Positions 24,249-33,015 of a stretch of DNA of 35,964 nt are shown here, piece by piece. Source of the DNA: an uncultured Thermomicrobiales bacterium (GTDB taxonomy: Bacteria > Chloroflexota > Chloroflexia > Thermomicrobiales > UBA6265); NCBI GenBank assembly GCA_902806325.1, contig CADCWE010000069.1:1-35964 (forward strand), written 5' to 3'. Below the pieces are notes generated by a model. The model was not told the origin of the DNA. It made no database searches and saw nothing but the letters and a program-made list of their open reading frames with translations. The number at the start of each line of letters is the position of its first letter. Positions within the stretch are counted from its first letter, which is position 1. The position numbers were made by a program, and so were the translations under genes.

Positions 24249-24725
24249 TCAGCGCGCTGCGCTCAGCCGGAGGCTGGCATCGGAGAGGGCGGCGTCGCAC
24301 CAGGCGGCGATCTCGTCGGTCAATCCCAGCGCCGGAAGCTCCGCGGCGGCGAACCAGGAAACGCCGGGGCGGGGAGTGGCCGGTTGGCCGGTGGCGAAGT
24401 AGACCAGGTCGATGTGCTGGTGACCCGGGGCGATGTCGGTCAGCTGGATCCCGGCCGGGCGGATCAGTTGACGCGGTTGACCCGGGCGATCGACGGAGAT
24501 CGCCGACGGGCCGCGGAGGGTGGCGATGACCCCGGTCTCCTCGAAGACCTCGCGTGTTGCCGCGTCGTCCGGCAACTCGCCGGGTTCGACGTGCCCGCCG
24601 GGTGGCAGCCAGCGGGCGAGCCGGGCGTGACGGTGCAGCAGCACCCGGCCGTCGTGGATCACGAAGACCGCGACCGCGAAATCGCGGCTTGCCTGGGAGA
24701 CCGGATTCGCCAGGACGTCAATCAC
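24249..24725 (-). CDS. NUDIX hydrolase
   Basis: A 158-residue cytosolic pyrophosphohydrolase. The NUDIX box is complete at about 44-66: GHVEPGE, then REVFEETGV, fitting G-x5-E-x7-REU-x-EE-x-G-U. WLPPGGHVEPGE is typical of nucleotide or nucleotide-sugar NUDIX enzymes. I prefer the GTG at 24725 (MIDVLANPVS) over the ORF track's TTG at 24782. It overlaps the stop of the upstream membrane-protein gene by eight bases (GTGATTGA), which suggests translational coupling. The substrate is not predictable from sequence. Confidence 0.88.
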   Translation of the reverse strand: MIDVLANPVSQASRDFAVAVFVIHDGRVLLHRHARLARWLPPGGHVEPGELPDDAATREVFEETGVIATLRGPSAISVDRPGQPRQLIRPAGIQLTDIAPGHQHIDLVYFATGQPATPRPGVSWFAAAELPALGLTDEIAAWCDAALSDASLRLSAAR

Positions 24726-25776
24726 CGAACGAGGCGTCCCGCTGGCCCCCGTCGGACCACCGTCTGGGCCGATCGGCGGCAAGTTCGGCTCCCGGGTCGC
24801 TCCGGGCGACCCGGGTCTCGGCGGCGGCTTCGAGCCAGGTCCATGCGGTTTCCTCGGACAGTTCCACCCGCGGCGCTTCGTTGTCGGGCGTGTGAATTGC
24901 CTGCTCCGGCGCGGGGGACGGTCGGTCCTCCGGGTCCCGCTGCGGGCGCCAGCCGATCACCTCGTCCTTCGGCGCGTCGGCCGCGGTTCGCTGGGCACGC
25001 ATCGACCGATCACGCCGGATGGCGCCCGGGGAGTCGGCGTCGGCATCCGCAAGGGTAGGTCTCAGTGGCGCACCGGTTGTCCAGGAACGGCGGGTCCAGC
25101 CGTCGGTGGTCGACCCGATCGCCGGTGTCGCCTTCTCGTTCGGAGCGACGCGCGTTGCAGGGAGGTCGAACCGTTGGCCCCAACCGGACGGACTCGTTGG
25201 TGGCGCTAAGGGACGCCCCCGTTCCCACCAGGCCCTAGCCCAACGCTCGAGTCGGCGATCCCAGATGCGCGCCCGGCTCCATCCGGTTCGCGCTCCGGTG
25301 ATCGCCAATTGGCGAACGTCGCGCGCGGGGTCGCGGTCCCTCCGAATACCGTGCCGTTGCGGAACCGGGCGGATTTGGTCGAGCGAGGTCGACGAGGATG
25401 GCCGGAAGCGCGATGCGGCCACGGGAAGGGCCGGGGCCGGAACCACCACCGAAAACGGGCGCGAGCGCGGCAATGCCCGACCGCCGCGGGCGCCAACAGG
25501 CCGCCACGCGTCACGAAGGACGTAAGCGGCGACGACCACGCCGGCGTGGAGCGCGAGGAGGATGCCCCACCTGGCAACGACGCTCCGGATATCGAGGTCG
25601 CTGGGGGACCGGTACAGATCACGCATCACCAGCGCGACCGATCCCACCGCGAGCACCCCGGCGTGCAACCGGAGCAGCCCAACGCCGGTCAGCCAAGCGG
25701 CGAATCCCCGTCCCAACCGCTGGAGCGAAGCGTCACCGGGTTCCCCGCGTTCCCCGACTTCTGGATCGAGCGCCAT
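24718..25776 (-). CDS. Unknown membrane protein: two N-terminal helices and a long disordered tail
   Basis: A 352-residue protein I do not recognise. The start is ATG 25776 (AAGGG nine bases upstream); a GTG two codons earlier is the ORF track choice. Helices are at about 27-50 (WLTGVGLLRLHAGVLAVGSV) and 66-90 (VVARWGILLALHAGVVVAAY), joined by a short loop with two acidic residues. The remaining 250 residues are rich in Arg, Pro, Ser and Asp, with Trp scattered through, and look disordered. The 3' end overlaps the NUDIX start by eight bases, and the DinB-like gene ends 28 bases upstream. Overlap and strand support a real gene. The low-complexity tail could partly be frame-shadow composition, but the ORF stays open and the coupling argues for coding. 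Confidence 0.6.
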   Translation of the reverse strand: MALDPEVGERGEPGDASLQRLGRGFAAWLTGVGLLRLHAGVLAVGSVALVMRDLYRSPSDLDIRSVVARWGILLALHAGVVVAAYVLRDAWRPVGARGGRALPRSRPFSVVVPAPALPVAASRFRPSSSTSLDQIRPVPQRHGIRRDRDPARDVRQLAITGARTGWSRARIWDRRLERWARAWWERGRPLAPPTSPSGWGQRFDLPATRVAPNEKATPAIGSTTDGWTRRSWTTGAPLRPTLADADADSPGAIRRDRSMRAQRTAADAPKDEVIGWRPQRDPEDRPSPAPEQAIHTPDNEAPRVELSEETAWTWLEAAAETRVARSDPGAELAADRPRRWSDGGQRDASFGD

Positions 25777-25804
25777 CGGCACCGCCCTTGCCCCAATGCC
25801 GGCG

Positions 25805-26257
25805 CTACGGCGCGCCGAGCAGCCCGTTGATCCGTTCGACCAACCGCCGGTCGTGTTGCACCAGTTGTGCCAGGCGCTCGGAGATCGGCCGCGCGCCTTC
25901 GAGCGCCTGATTCATTTCCCCGCTCCCCATGCCGCGCAGCATGGCGAGGGTGGACTCGCGCGCGGTCCCGAACTGGGAAAGGATCACCGGTGTCGAGTCG
26001 TCCTCGCCCTCGGTGCCGAGCACCGGGGCCTCGTCCTCGCCGAATATCTCCGGCATCGGCACGCCGGTCAGACGCTCCTTGAGCGCCTGCGAGAATTTCA
26101 GCTCGTTGTCGCGGAGTCGAACCACCACGTCGCGCACCGATGCCCCGTCCCCGCCCTTCAAGCGCAGGCGTTCTTCCGGTAGGTGACGGACCCGCCCGTT
26201 GAGTTCACGGTAGGTGGTGATCAAGTCGTCGATCACGGTGGATTGCTGGATAACCAT
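25805..26257 (-). CDS. DinB-like four-helix bundle protein
   Basis: A 150-residue, helix-rich protein. SVRDVVVRLRDNELKFSQAL resembles the second-helix pattern (xVRDxxxHLxxxE) of DinB/DUF664 proteins, and VQHDRRLVERINGLL resembles the closing HD helix. DinB relatives often bind a metal through three histidines and act as thiol transferases. Here the middle histidine is replaced by Arg, so metal binding is doubtful. The start is ATG 26257 with GGGGGAG five bases before it. It heads the minus-strand cluster DinB-membrane-NUDIX-LarC. The family call is moderate and function is unknown. Confidence 0.65.
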   Translation of the reverse strand: MVIQQSTVIDDLITTYRELNGRVRHLPEERLRLKGGDGASVRDVVVRLRDNELKFSQALKERLTGVPMPEIFGEDEAPVLGTEGEDDSTPVILSQFGTARESTLAMLRGMGSGEMNQALEGARPISERLAQLVQHDRRLVERINGLLGAP

Positions 26258-26616
26258 GCCGCTCCCCCGGTGTTCGGCCCCGACCGGCCGCCTAGCCGGT
26301 CACGGGCGCCGCCAACGCCCCGTTCGACGGATCGCGACGGCACCCGGCGGGGCGCCACACGAATCCGATAGCGGGCGGATTGTAGCAAGCTTCGCATCCC
26401 CGAGACCGCGTGTCGTCACGGCGCCCGGAACGGGCTCGGGCGCGCCCCCATTGCGGCGCGGCTCTTGCTACACTGGTGGCACGCCGTTGGGAACAACCGA
26501 CCCGTGGCGATACCGCCCAGAAGTTCCACCGCGCGATCCCGTCCCCGCCCTGAGAAGTCTCGGGTGGGTCATCGGTGATTGGCGCCGAGAGTCGACGCAG
26601 GACCAGGACAACCGCG
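26258..26616. other. Divergent promoter region with two extended -10 elements
   Basis: On the minus strand TTGC-TACAAT (-10 at 26379-26384) points to the DinB cluster. On the plus strand TTGC-TACACT (-10 at 26469-26474) points to the zinc-ribbon gene. Both are of extended -10 form (TGn before the hexamer) and neither has a good -35. Nothing else is seen in the 359 bases. Confidence 0.4.
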
Positions 26617-26979
26617 ATGCCCGACGAAGCTCAACTTCCGACGCGAACCCCGATGCGCTGCCCCATCTGCGACGGCGCGCTGGACGATGCGCAGATCCGC
26701 GACCTGGGGGGCGTCACCGCCGATCTGGTCTGGCAACTCCATGCTGGGCGCTGCTCCGAGCACGGCTGGTTCCAGACCGAGGTCGTCTCCCGCCCGCCGC
26801 GCGAAATCTTCGCCGTCGACCGCCCGTTCGGCGTCGTCCGCCGGTTGATCATCGACGGGACCGAGGTGTTCTCCTTCCCGACCGTATGGAACGATCTTCC
26901 ACCCGCCGCCCGCCGCCAACGGGTTGATCCGCTCGATCCGCGGTTTTGGCAGGTGCGCGAGCGCCGCGGCACGAACTAG
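26617..26979 (+). CDS. Small putative zinc-ribbon protein of unknown function
   Basis: A 120-residue protein starting at ATG 26617. The ORF track start at 26575 reads through untranslated sequence. RCPICDGALDD near the N terminus and GRCSEHGWFQTEVV about 35 residues later give a C-x2-C...C-x2-H arrangement fit to bind zinc. The rest is a compact alpha/beta region with VDRPFGVVRRLIIDGTEVF. I know no family for it. It is followed by another small gene 51 bases downstream on the same strand. Confidence 0.65.
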   Translation: MPDEAQLPTRTPMRCPICDGALDDAQIRDLGGVTADLVWQLHAGRCSEHGWFQTEVVSRPPREIFAVDRPFGVVRRLIIDGTEVFSFPTVWNDLPPAARRQRVDPLDPRFWQVRERRGTN

Positions 26980-27030
26980 GGGCCGGCGGCAGCATCGGGG
27001 ACGCGCGGTTGGCCGCGGGAGGGTTTGGGC

Positions 27031-27345
27031 ATGATCATCTGGACGCGGTCGTTTCCCGTTTCCGTGGAAGGCACGGTGGCGCCGGAACCCGATCGCGAGG
27101 GCGACCGCGACCTGGTGGTTGATCCGATTGTTCGCTTGGCCAGCCGCGCCGCGGGGGATCGCCGCCTCGGCGTGCTCTTGGCCATCGCGCCGGCCACGGC
27201 GATGGCCTTCCAGCCGCTGTCGTTGGCGGCGGCCGAGGCGTTGGCGGCGCGCGATCCGCAGCGGTTGCGCCGGCTCGGCGCGCCGGAAGCCTTGATCGCC
27301 CTGGTCGCCTTTCCCCGCGTCCACGGCGTACTCTTCCCGAACTAA
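27031..27345 (+). CDS. Hypothetical protein, 104 residues
   Basis: It starts at ATG 27031 with GGGAGG seven bases upstream; the ORF track uses a TTG two codons earlier. The protein has a beta-type N terminus (MIIWTRSFPVSVEGTV) and an Ala/Leu-rich helical C-terminal half. No family is recognised. It stands between the zinc-ribbon gene and the AI-2E family gene on the same strand with short gaps, so it may be co-transcribed with them. Confidence 0.55.
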   Translation: MIIWTRSFPVSVEGTVAPEPDREGDRDLVVDPIVRLASRAAGDRRLGVLLAIAPATAMAFQPLSLAAAEALAARDPQRLRRLGAPEALIALVAFPRVHGVLFPN

Positions 27346-27405
27346 CCGGCGCGCATCGGCGCACCGACGTTTTCGGTTTGCGATGACGGAAGGTCCGTTC
27401 CCTCC

Positions 27406-28827
27406 ATGCTGCCCCAACCACGCACCGCCGGCGGCCACGGCTCCACCACCAACCCGGGCGTAGACATCAACCCGCCGGCGTCGCCGATCGCCCCGTCGCC
27501 CGGGCTGCCGTCCGGTCCGCCGGAGCGCCGGGCGGGTTTGACGCCGGTCACCCTGTTTTTGGTGCTGCTGGTCGCGTACGTGCTGATCCAGGTCCAACTG
27601 GTCTTAATTTTGTGCCTGCTGGCGGTGTTGTTCGCCACGGTGATCGAGCGCCCGGTTCACCTCCTGGAACGCCGATTCGTCCCGCGTCCGCTGGCGATCG
27701 TCGCGGTTTACCTGGCGATCATCGGCGGCATCGCCTTGCCGGCGGTATTGATCGCCCCGGAGATCGGAGACCAAGCGTCCAACTTTCGCGAGAAGGCGCC
27801 GGAGCAACTCAACGACCTGCGTCGGTCCTGGGCCGGCAGTTCCAACCCGTTGCTCAATGGCCCCGGCCAACAACTGCTGGGCGAAGGGATCCGGACGATC
27901 CGCAACCCGCCCCAGGAGACGAACGTGGAGCGCGAGACCGCGGTCAACGTCCTGACCGGGGTTGGTGGCGCCATCGTCGGCTTCTTGGCCGTGCTGGTGA
28001 TCGCGTTTTACTACTTGATGGAGAAGTCCCTGCTCCGCCAACTGGTGCTTGGCGAGATCGGGATCGGCGGCCGAGAGCGGGTCAATCGGGTCTGGGACAA
28101 CGTCGAGCGCAAGGTCGGCGACTGGTTGCGCGGCCAACTGACGCTGTGCCTGATCATCGGGGTCACCGCGACACTCGGCTACGGCATCCTCGGCGTCCAG
28201 TTTTGGCCGTTACTCGGGTTATGGGCCGGGATCACGGAGATCATCCCGATCGTCGGGCCGTGGCTCGGCGGCGTGCCGGCGGTCATCATCGCCCTGACCA
28301 TGTCGCCGAACAAGGCGTTGCTGGTGATCCTGTTCATCGTGGTGTTGCAGTTGATGGAAAACACGGTGCTGGTGCCGCGGGTGATGCGGGGCGCTGTCGG
28401 GCTGACGCCGCTGACCGTGTTCGTCGCGATCCTTGCCGGAACGGAGTTCATGGGGCTGGCGGGAGCGCTGCTGGCGATCCCGTTCGCCGCCGCGATCCAG
28501 GTCCTCCTGACCGATTACCTGGACGCCCGGCGATCGGCCAACCGCGGCCTCGGCCAGGCTGCGGCATTGCCGGCCTGGCGGTGGATGCGCGGCCCGAGCG
28601 TGGTCGACGGTCACGCCAACCCGGTCGATCCGTCCGAGGTTCCGCCCGCGCCGCCTGCCACCGATCCGCCGCCGGGAACCCGCGCCACCGGGTGGACGGG
28701 GGACCTGATCTCTCGCGCCGTTGGCCGCGCGAGCGCGACGTCGGTCACCTCGGTGCCGGTCGTTGAGCCGGTCGAGGGCACCGCCAACGGGACCCCGGCG
28801 GCGGACCCGACCGCCTCCAAACACTGA
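27406..28827 (+). CDS. AI-2E family transporter (PerM/TqsA-like membrane protein)
   Basis: A 473-residue integral membrane protein of the AI-2 exporter family, which exports small molecules; some members extrude sodium or act as permeases. There is a Pro-rich N-terminal tail of about 45 residues, then helices at 47-80, 95-115 and 185-210, and four or more near 245-385. Signatures are RGQLTLCLIIGVTATLGYGI, GLWAGITEIIPIVGPWLGGV and LQLMENTVLVPRVMRG, then GLTPLTVFVAILAG. The C-terminal 90 residues are a Pro/Thr/Ala-rich tail. The start is ATG 27406 with GGAAGG upstream. The substrate cannot be inferred, and the AI-2 name should not be taken as proof of quorum-sensing function. Confidence 0.92.
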   Translation: MLPQPRTAGGHGSTTNPGVDINPPASPIAPSPGLPSGPPERRAGLTPVTLFLVLLVAYVLIQVQLVLILCLLAVLFATVIERPVHLLERRFVPRPLAIVAVYLAIIGGIALPAVLIAPEIGDQASNFREKAPEQLNDLRRSWAGSSNPLLNGPGQQLLGEGIRTIRNPPQETNVERETAVNVLTGVGGAIVGFLAVLVIAFYYLMEKSLLRQLVLGEIGIGGRERVNRVWDNVERKVGDWLRGQLTLCLIIGVTATLGYGILGVQFWPLLGLWAGITEIIPIVGPWLGGVPAVIIALTMSPNKALLVILFIVVLQLMENTVLVPRVMRGAVGLTPLTVFVAILAGTEFMGLAGALLAIPFAAAIQVLLTDYLDARRSANRGLGQAAALPAWRWMRGPSVVDGHANPVDPSEVPPAPPATDPPPGTRATGWTGDLISRAVGRASATSVTSVPVVEPVEGTANGTPAADPTASKH

Positions 28828-28846
28828 ACCGGGGATGCCGGGAACG

Positions 28847-29131
28847 CTACGCTGGACGTGGCTTCGGCGGCCGGATCAGCAGCTCGATCCCTTCTTCGTG
28901 GATCTCGAACACCCACCCCCCGACCGAGGCGACCGCCGGCGAACTGACCTCGCCCCACCGGACCTCGACCTCCTGCCCATCGACCACGACCGTTTGCACC
29001 GGCTGCAGACTGAAGGCGTGGCGTGGGTTGCGGTAGATCATCCGCGATCCGCCCACCCGGTCCACCGCCTCCTCGGCCACCGCCGTCGCCTCCGCTTCGG
29101 ATAGCCGGCGGCCTTGGTTTTGCGCATCCAC
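28847..29131 (-). CDS. Hypothetical protein, 94 residues
   Basis: I place the start at GTG 29131 (MDAQNQGRRLSEAEATAVAE), with AAGGAG about seven bases upstream; the ORF track start at 29287 has no such site. An N-terminal helix is followed by beta strands (SLQPVQTVVVDGQEVEVRWG and GGWVFEIHEEGIELLIRPPK). The arrangement resembles small open beta-sheet proteins, but I cannot name a family. The stop is 19 bases from the end of the convergent AI-2E family gene. Confidence 0.6.
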   Translation of the reverse strand: MDAQNQGRRLSEAEATAVAEEAVDRVGGSRMIYRNPRHAFSLQPVQTVVVDGQEVEVRWGEVSSPAVASVGGWVFEIHEEGIELLIRPPKPRPA

Positions 29132-29174
29132 GCCCTGCTCCTTGGTGCCCAGATTAGCCTCGTCGTGCCCCGCG

Positions 29175-29184
29175 ATGCTAGCAT
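29175..29184. promoter_or_regulatory. Symmetric extended -10 palindrome, candidate two-way promoter
   Basis: ATGCTAGCAT is its own reverse complement, so each strand reads TGC-TAGCAT, an extended -10. It lies between divergent genes. Transcription to the right would begin near 29191 and reach the M20D gene; to the left near 29168 and reach the 94-residue gene after about 37 bases. No good -35 is seen on either side. Confidence 0.35.
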
Positions 29185-29316
29185 GTCCCCCCGTCGAATC
29201 CGGTCGTTTCGCCCGGCACGATCCCGATCTGCCGCCGAAGGCGAGGGCGCGCGTCCCTCCCGCAGGAAGAACGACAAACAGCGACATCGCCGCACCGCTT
29301 ATGGAGACGCCATCCC

Positions 29317-30528
<1,212 letters not shown>

Positions 30529-30538
30529 GAGGCCCGCC

Positions 30539-31101
30539 ATGGCCGCGACCGCGTCCGTCGACCGCGTCTGGACGTACCAGGACCTGCGTGATCTGCCGGA
30601 CGACGGACACCGGTACGAGATCATCGACGGGGCGTTGTTGATGGCGGCCTCGCCGGTGATCAAGCACCAGGAACTGTCGAACCGCCTCCACCTCTTGGCT
30701 GGTCCCCACGTCCGCGATCGCGGGCTTGGCGTTGTGTGGTACGCCCCGCTCGATGTCTACATCGGCCAGCACGATGTCGTGCAGCCGGACCTGCTCTTCA
30801 TCCGCCAGGACCGGCTCCACTTGTTCCCCACCAACGACGTGGTCCGTCTCCCGCCGGATCTGGTGGTCGAGATCGCCTCGCCCTCGACGCGGCGGCGGGA
30901 TCTCATCGCCAAGGCCCGGCTCTAGGCGGAGTTCGGCGTACCAGAGTACTGGCAGGTGGACGCGGACACCCCTGGATTTCGAATGCTTGCGCTTCACGAC
31001 CGGCGCGACGAGGATGTGGCTCCGGTCAAGGGCGGATCCGCTCGCTGGTGATCCCTGGGTTGGAGATCGACCCGGTCGCGCTGTTTGCCGTTATAGCGTG
31101 A
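30539..31101 (+). pseudogene. Uma2-family (DUF820) endonuclease-fold gene, broken by a stop and a frameshift
   Basis: The start is ATG 30539 with GTAGGAGG eight bases upstream. The N-terminal part holds the Uma2 signatures YEIIDGALLMAASPVIKHQE and QPDLLFI, then PDLVVEIASPSTRRRDLIAK, including the acidic and lysine residues of the PD-(D/E)XK-like core. An in-frame TAG at 30923-30925 interrupts KARL*AEFGVPEYWQVD, where relatives have a tyrosine after the leucine. Near 31030 one base is gained or lost, and the frame ending at 31101 gives GRIRSLVIPGLEIDPVALFA, the normal C terminus. The reassembled length of about 187 residues is normal for Uma2. The function of the family is uncertain; many copies occur in cyanobacteria and Chloroflexota. 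Confidence 0.85.
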
Positions 31102-31126
31102 GCCAAGGTGGCGCGCAATCTAGTCC

Positions 31127-31625
31127 GCGCGCTGGGTCGTCGTCGGCGACGGCGCGGTGCACCACCCGCCGGAGCGCGGCGAGGTCGTCTACGACGGCTA
31201 TCGGATCGTCTCCTTCGGGCATCGTTTCCCGCCTCGGTCGACGAGGCCATCGATGCCGGGGACTCCCCGGTCGGACCCGGAGTTATCGATCTCCACGCGC
31301 CGTACGAACGCGATTCGACGTTGCTCGGCGACGCCAACGACCCCGGCCGGCGGAAGGGGCGAGGTCGGCAGGGGGCCGCGTGGGGAGCGGGTAGCGCGAC
31401 GATGCTTTGCCCGAGGCGGAGGCGTTCCAACACGAGTACGCCTTGACCCAACCGGTGCGTCACGTCGTTGCCACGGCCCTGCCGCTCCGCTCCATTCTCT
31501 ACCACGCTTGGGCCGAGACCGACGTCGAGCACGCCCGCGCCGCCGCGACCGCCGCCGCGCTGGAAATCCGTGCCGATCTCGGCCCGTCGTACCGTGCCGG
31601 GATGAATCGAGCTTCGGCGGTTGGA
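31127..31625 (+). pseudogene. Remnant of an amidohydrolase-superfamily gene in three frames
   Basis: Three successive frames give parts of one amidohydrolase. First is RWVVVGDGAVHHPPERGEVV with YDGYRIVSFGHRF. Then, from about 31230, comes PASVDEAIDAGDSPVGPGVI with DLHAPYERDSTLLGD. From about 31400 comes AFQHEYALTQPVRHVVATAL with ADLGPSYRAGM. The order (N-terminal beta domain with GEVVYDG, then the PGVIDLHA strand whose histidine pattern is lost, then barrel helices) follows the family. The sequence stops well before the C-terminal metal ligands. No start or ribosome site is evident. It is a dead fragment beside the decayed Uma2 gene. Confidence 0.65.
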
Positions 31626-31749
31626 TGGGCAGCCCGGGGCCCGTTGGGAGCATGACCGCCCGCCCCCTCAACCATTCTAGGAAGCATCGCGGCACCGCTT
31701 CCTGACCGAGCGCGCGGGACCGGCCTGGCGCAAACGATCCCCCCGGCTC

Positions 31750-31777
31750 TTGACAGCCCGATAATCCGTGCTAGCCT
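31750..31777 (+). promoter_or_regulatory. Promoter of the LacI-type gene
   Basis: TTGACA (31750-31755, perfect -35), a 16-base spacer and TAGCCT (31772-31777) preceded by TGC (extended -10). The start site would be near 31784, just before the operator. Confidence 0.55.
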
Positions 31778-31789
31778 GCACCATAGTCA

Positions 31790-31803
31790 TGGGAGCGCTC
31801 CCA
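31790..31803. promoter_or_regulatory. LacI-family operator palindrome
   Basis: TGGGAGCGCTCCCA is a perfect 14-base palindrome with the central CG typical of LacI-family operators. It lies just downstream of the predicted transcription start and 24 bases before the regulator's ATG, the expected place for self-repression. Confidence 0.8.
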
Positions 31804-31827
31804 CCGCAGCGTTGCGGGGAGGCACGG

Positions 31828-32935
31828 ATGAACCTCGAAGAAGTGGCGCGGTTGGCGGGGGTTTCCCGCTCGACCGTGTCGCGGGTGGTCAACGGGGACG
31901 CCAAGGTCAGCGCCTCGGTCCGGGCGCGTGTCCAAGACGTGGTCCGCGAGCACGGCTACCACCCCAACGCCGCGGCCCGCTCCCTCGCATCCCGCCGGAC
32001 GCGAATCCTTGGCCTCTTGATCCCCCGCGCCAGCGGCGCCATCTTTAGCGACCCGTTCTTCCCGGTCCTGATCCAGGGCGCCGTCGACGCCTGTAACCAC
32101 GCCGACCACAATTTGATGCTGCTGATGGACACCGACGAGGAGGCGCCGACCGCCGAAGGGTCGCGCCTCCACCGCCGCGTCCTGCGCGGTCGACACCTCG
32201 ACGGCGTCGCGGTCGCCGCCAGCGTGGTCGACGACCCGGTGGTGGCGCTGCTGCGCAAGGAGCGTCTGCCCTTTGTGCTGATCGGGCGCCACCCGGACCC
32301 GGCCGTCGCCTACGTCGACGCCGACAACCGGGGCGGCTCACGCGCCGCCGTCGCCCACCTGGTCGCCCACGGGCGGCGCCGGATCGCCACCATCGCCGGC
32401 CCAAGGACCATTCGCGCCGGCCGGGACCGCTTGGACGGCTACCGTGACGCCCTCGCCGCCGCCAAGCTGCCGTCGAATCCGGCGCTCATCGGCGACGGCG
32501 ATTTCTCCCGCCGGGATGCCCACCGGGCCACCCACGCCCTGTTCGGGCAACCCCCCTGACGAGCGCCCGGACGCGCTCTTCGTCGCCAGCGACACGATGG
32601 CGCTGGGGGCGTGGCAGGCGCTCGAAGAGTTGGGCCTCCGGGTGCCGGAGGACGTGGCGCTGGTCGCCTTCGACGGATTGGAGCAGAGCCAGGTCGCCCG
32701 GCCGACGCTCTCGACGGTGGTCCAGCCGATCCGCGCGCTGGGCCGGGAAGCGACCGCGGCCTTGATCCGGATGATCGAGCGCCCGGTGGACGAGCCGACG
32801 CGGTGCTATCTTGGCAGCCGCCTCGTCTTCCGCGGCTCGTGCGGGTGCGCCGGCGGCGAGGTGGACCTGCCCGGGCCGCTGTCCGCCTACGATCCGGACA
32901 TCGAATCCGGGAGCGGTGACGTAGGTCCTACATAA
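31828..32935 (+). pseudogene. LacI-family transcription regulator, frameshifted in a C6 run
   Basis: The start is ATG 31828 with GGGGAGG five bases before it. The helix-turn-helix [20 protein letters not shown] and the hinge [13 protein letters not shown] are intact. A ligand domain follows ([40 protein letters not shown]). At 32551-32556 six C's lead to TGA at 32557. Reading with one C fewer continues into DERPDALFVASDTMALGAWQ and EDVALVAFDGLEQSQVARPT to the normal C terminus at 32935. The rejoined protein is about 368 residues, near the family's usual 330-350. The break may be a sequencing error in a homopolymer, a true mutation or slippage control. LacI proteins usually bind sugars and repress uptake genes; a family-5 importer follows. 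Confidence 0.85.
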
Positions 32936-32937
32936 CG

Positions 32938-32956
32938 GGCGGCCGCGAGGGCCGCC
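32938..32956 (+). terminator. GC hairpin after the LacI-type gene
   Basis: GGCGGCC-GCGAG-GGCCGCC gives a seven-pair stem immediately after the stop at 32935. There is no T run. It may partly separate the regulator from the binding-protein gene that starts at 33016. Confidence 0.4.
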
Positions 32957-33015
32957 GGGGACCGCCGGCGACGCCGCCGGCGCGGTCGGAAATGCGCGAG
33001 GAGGAATCCGGACCG

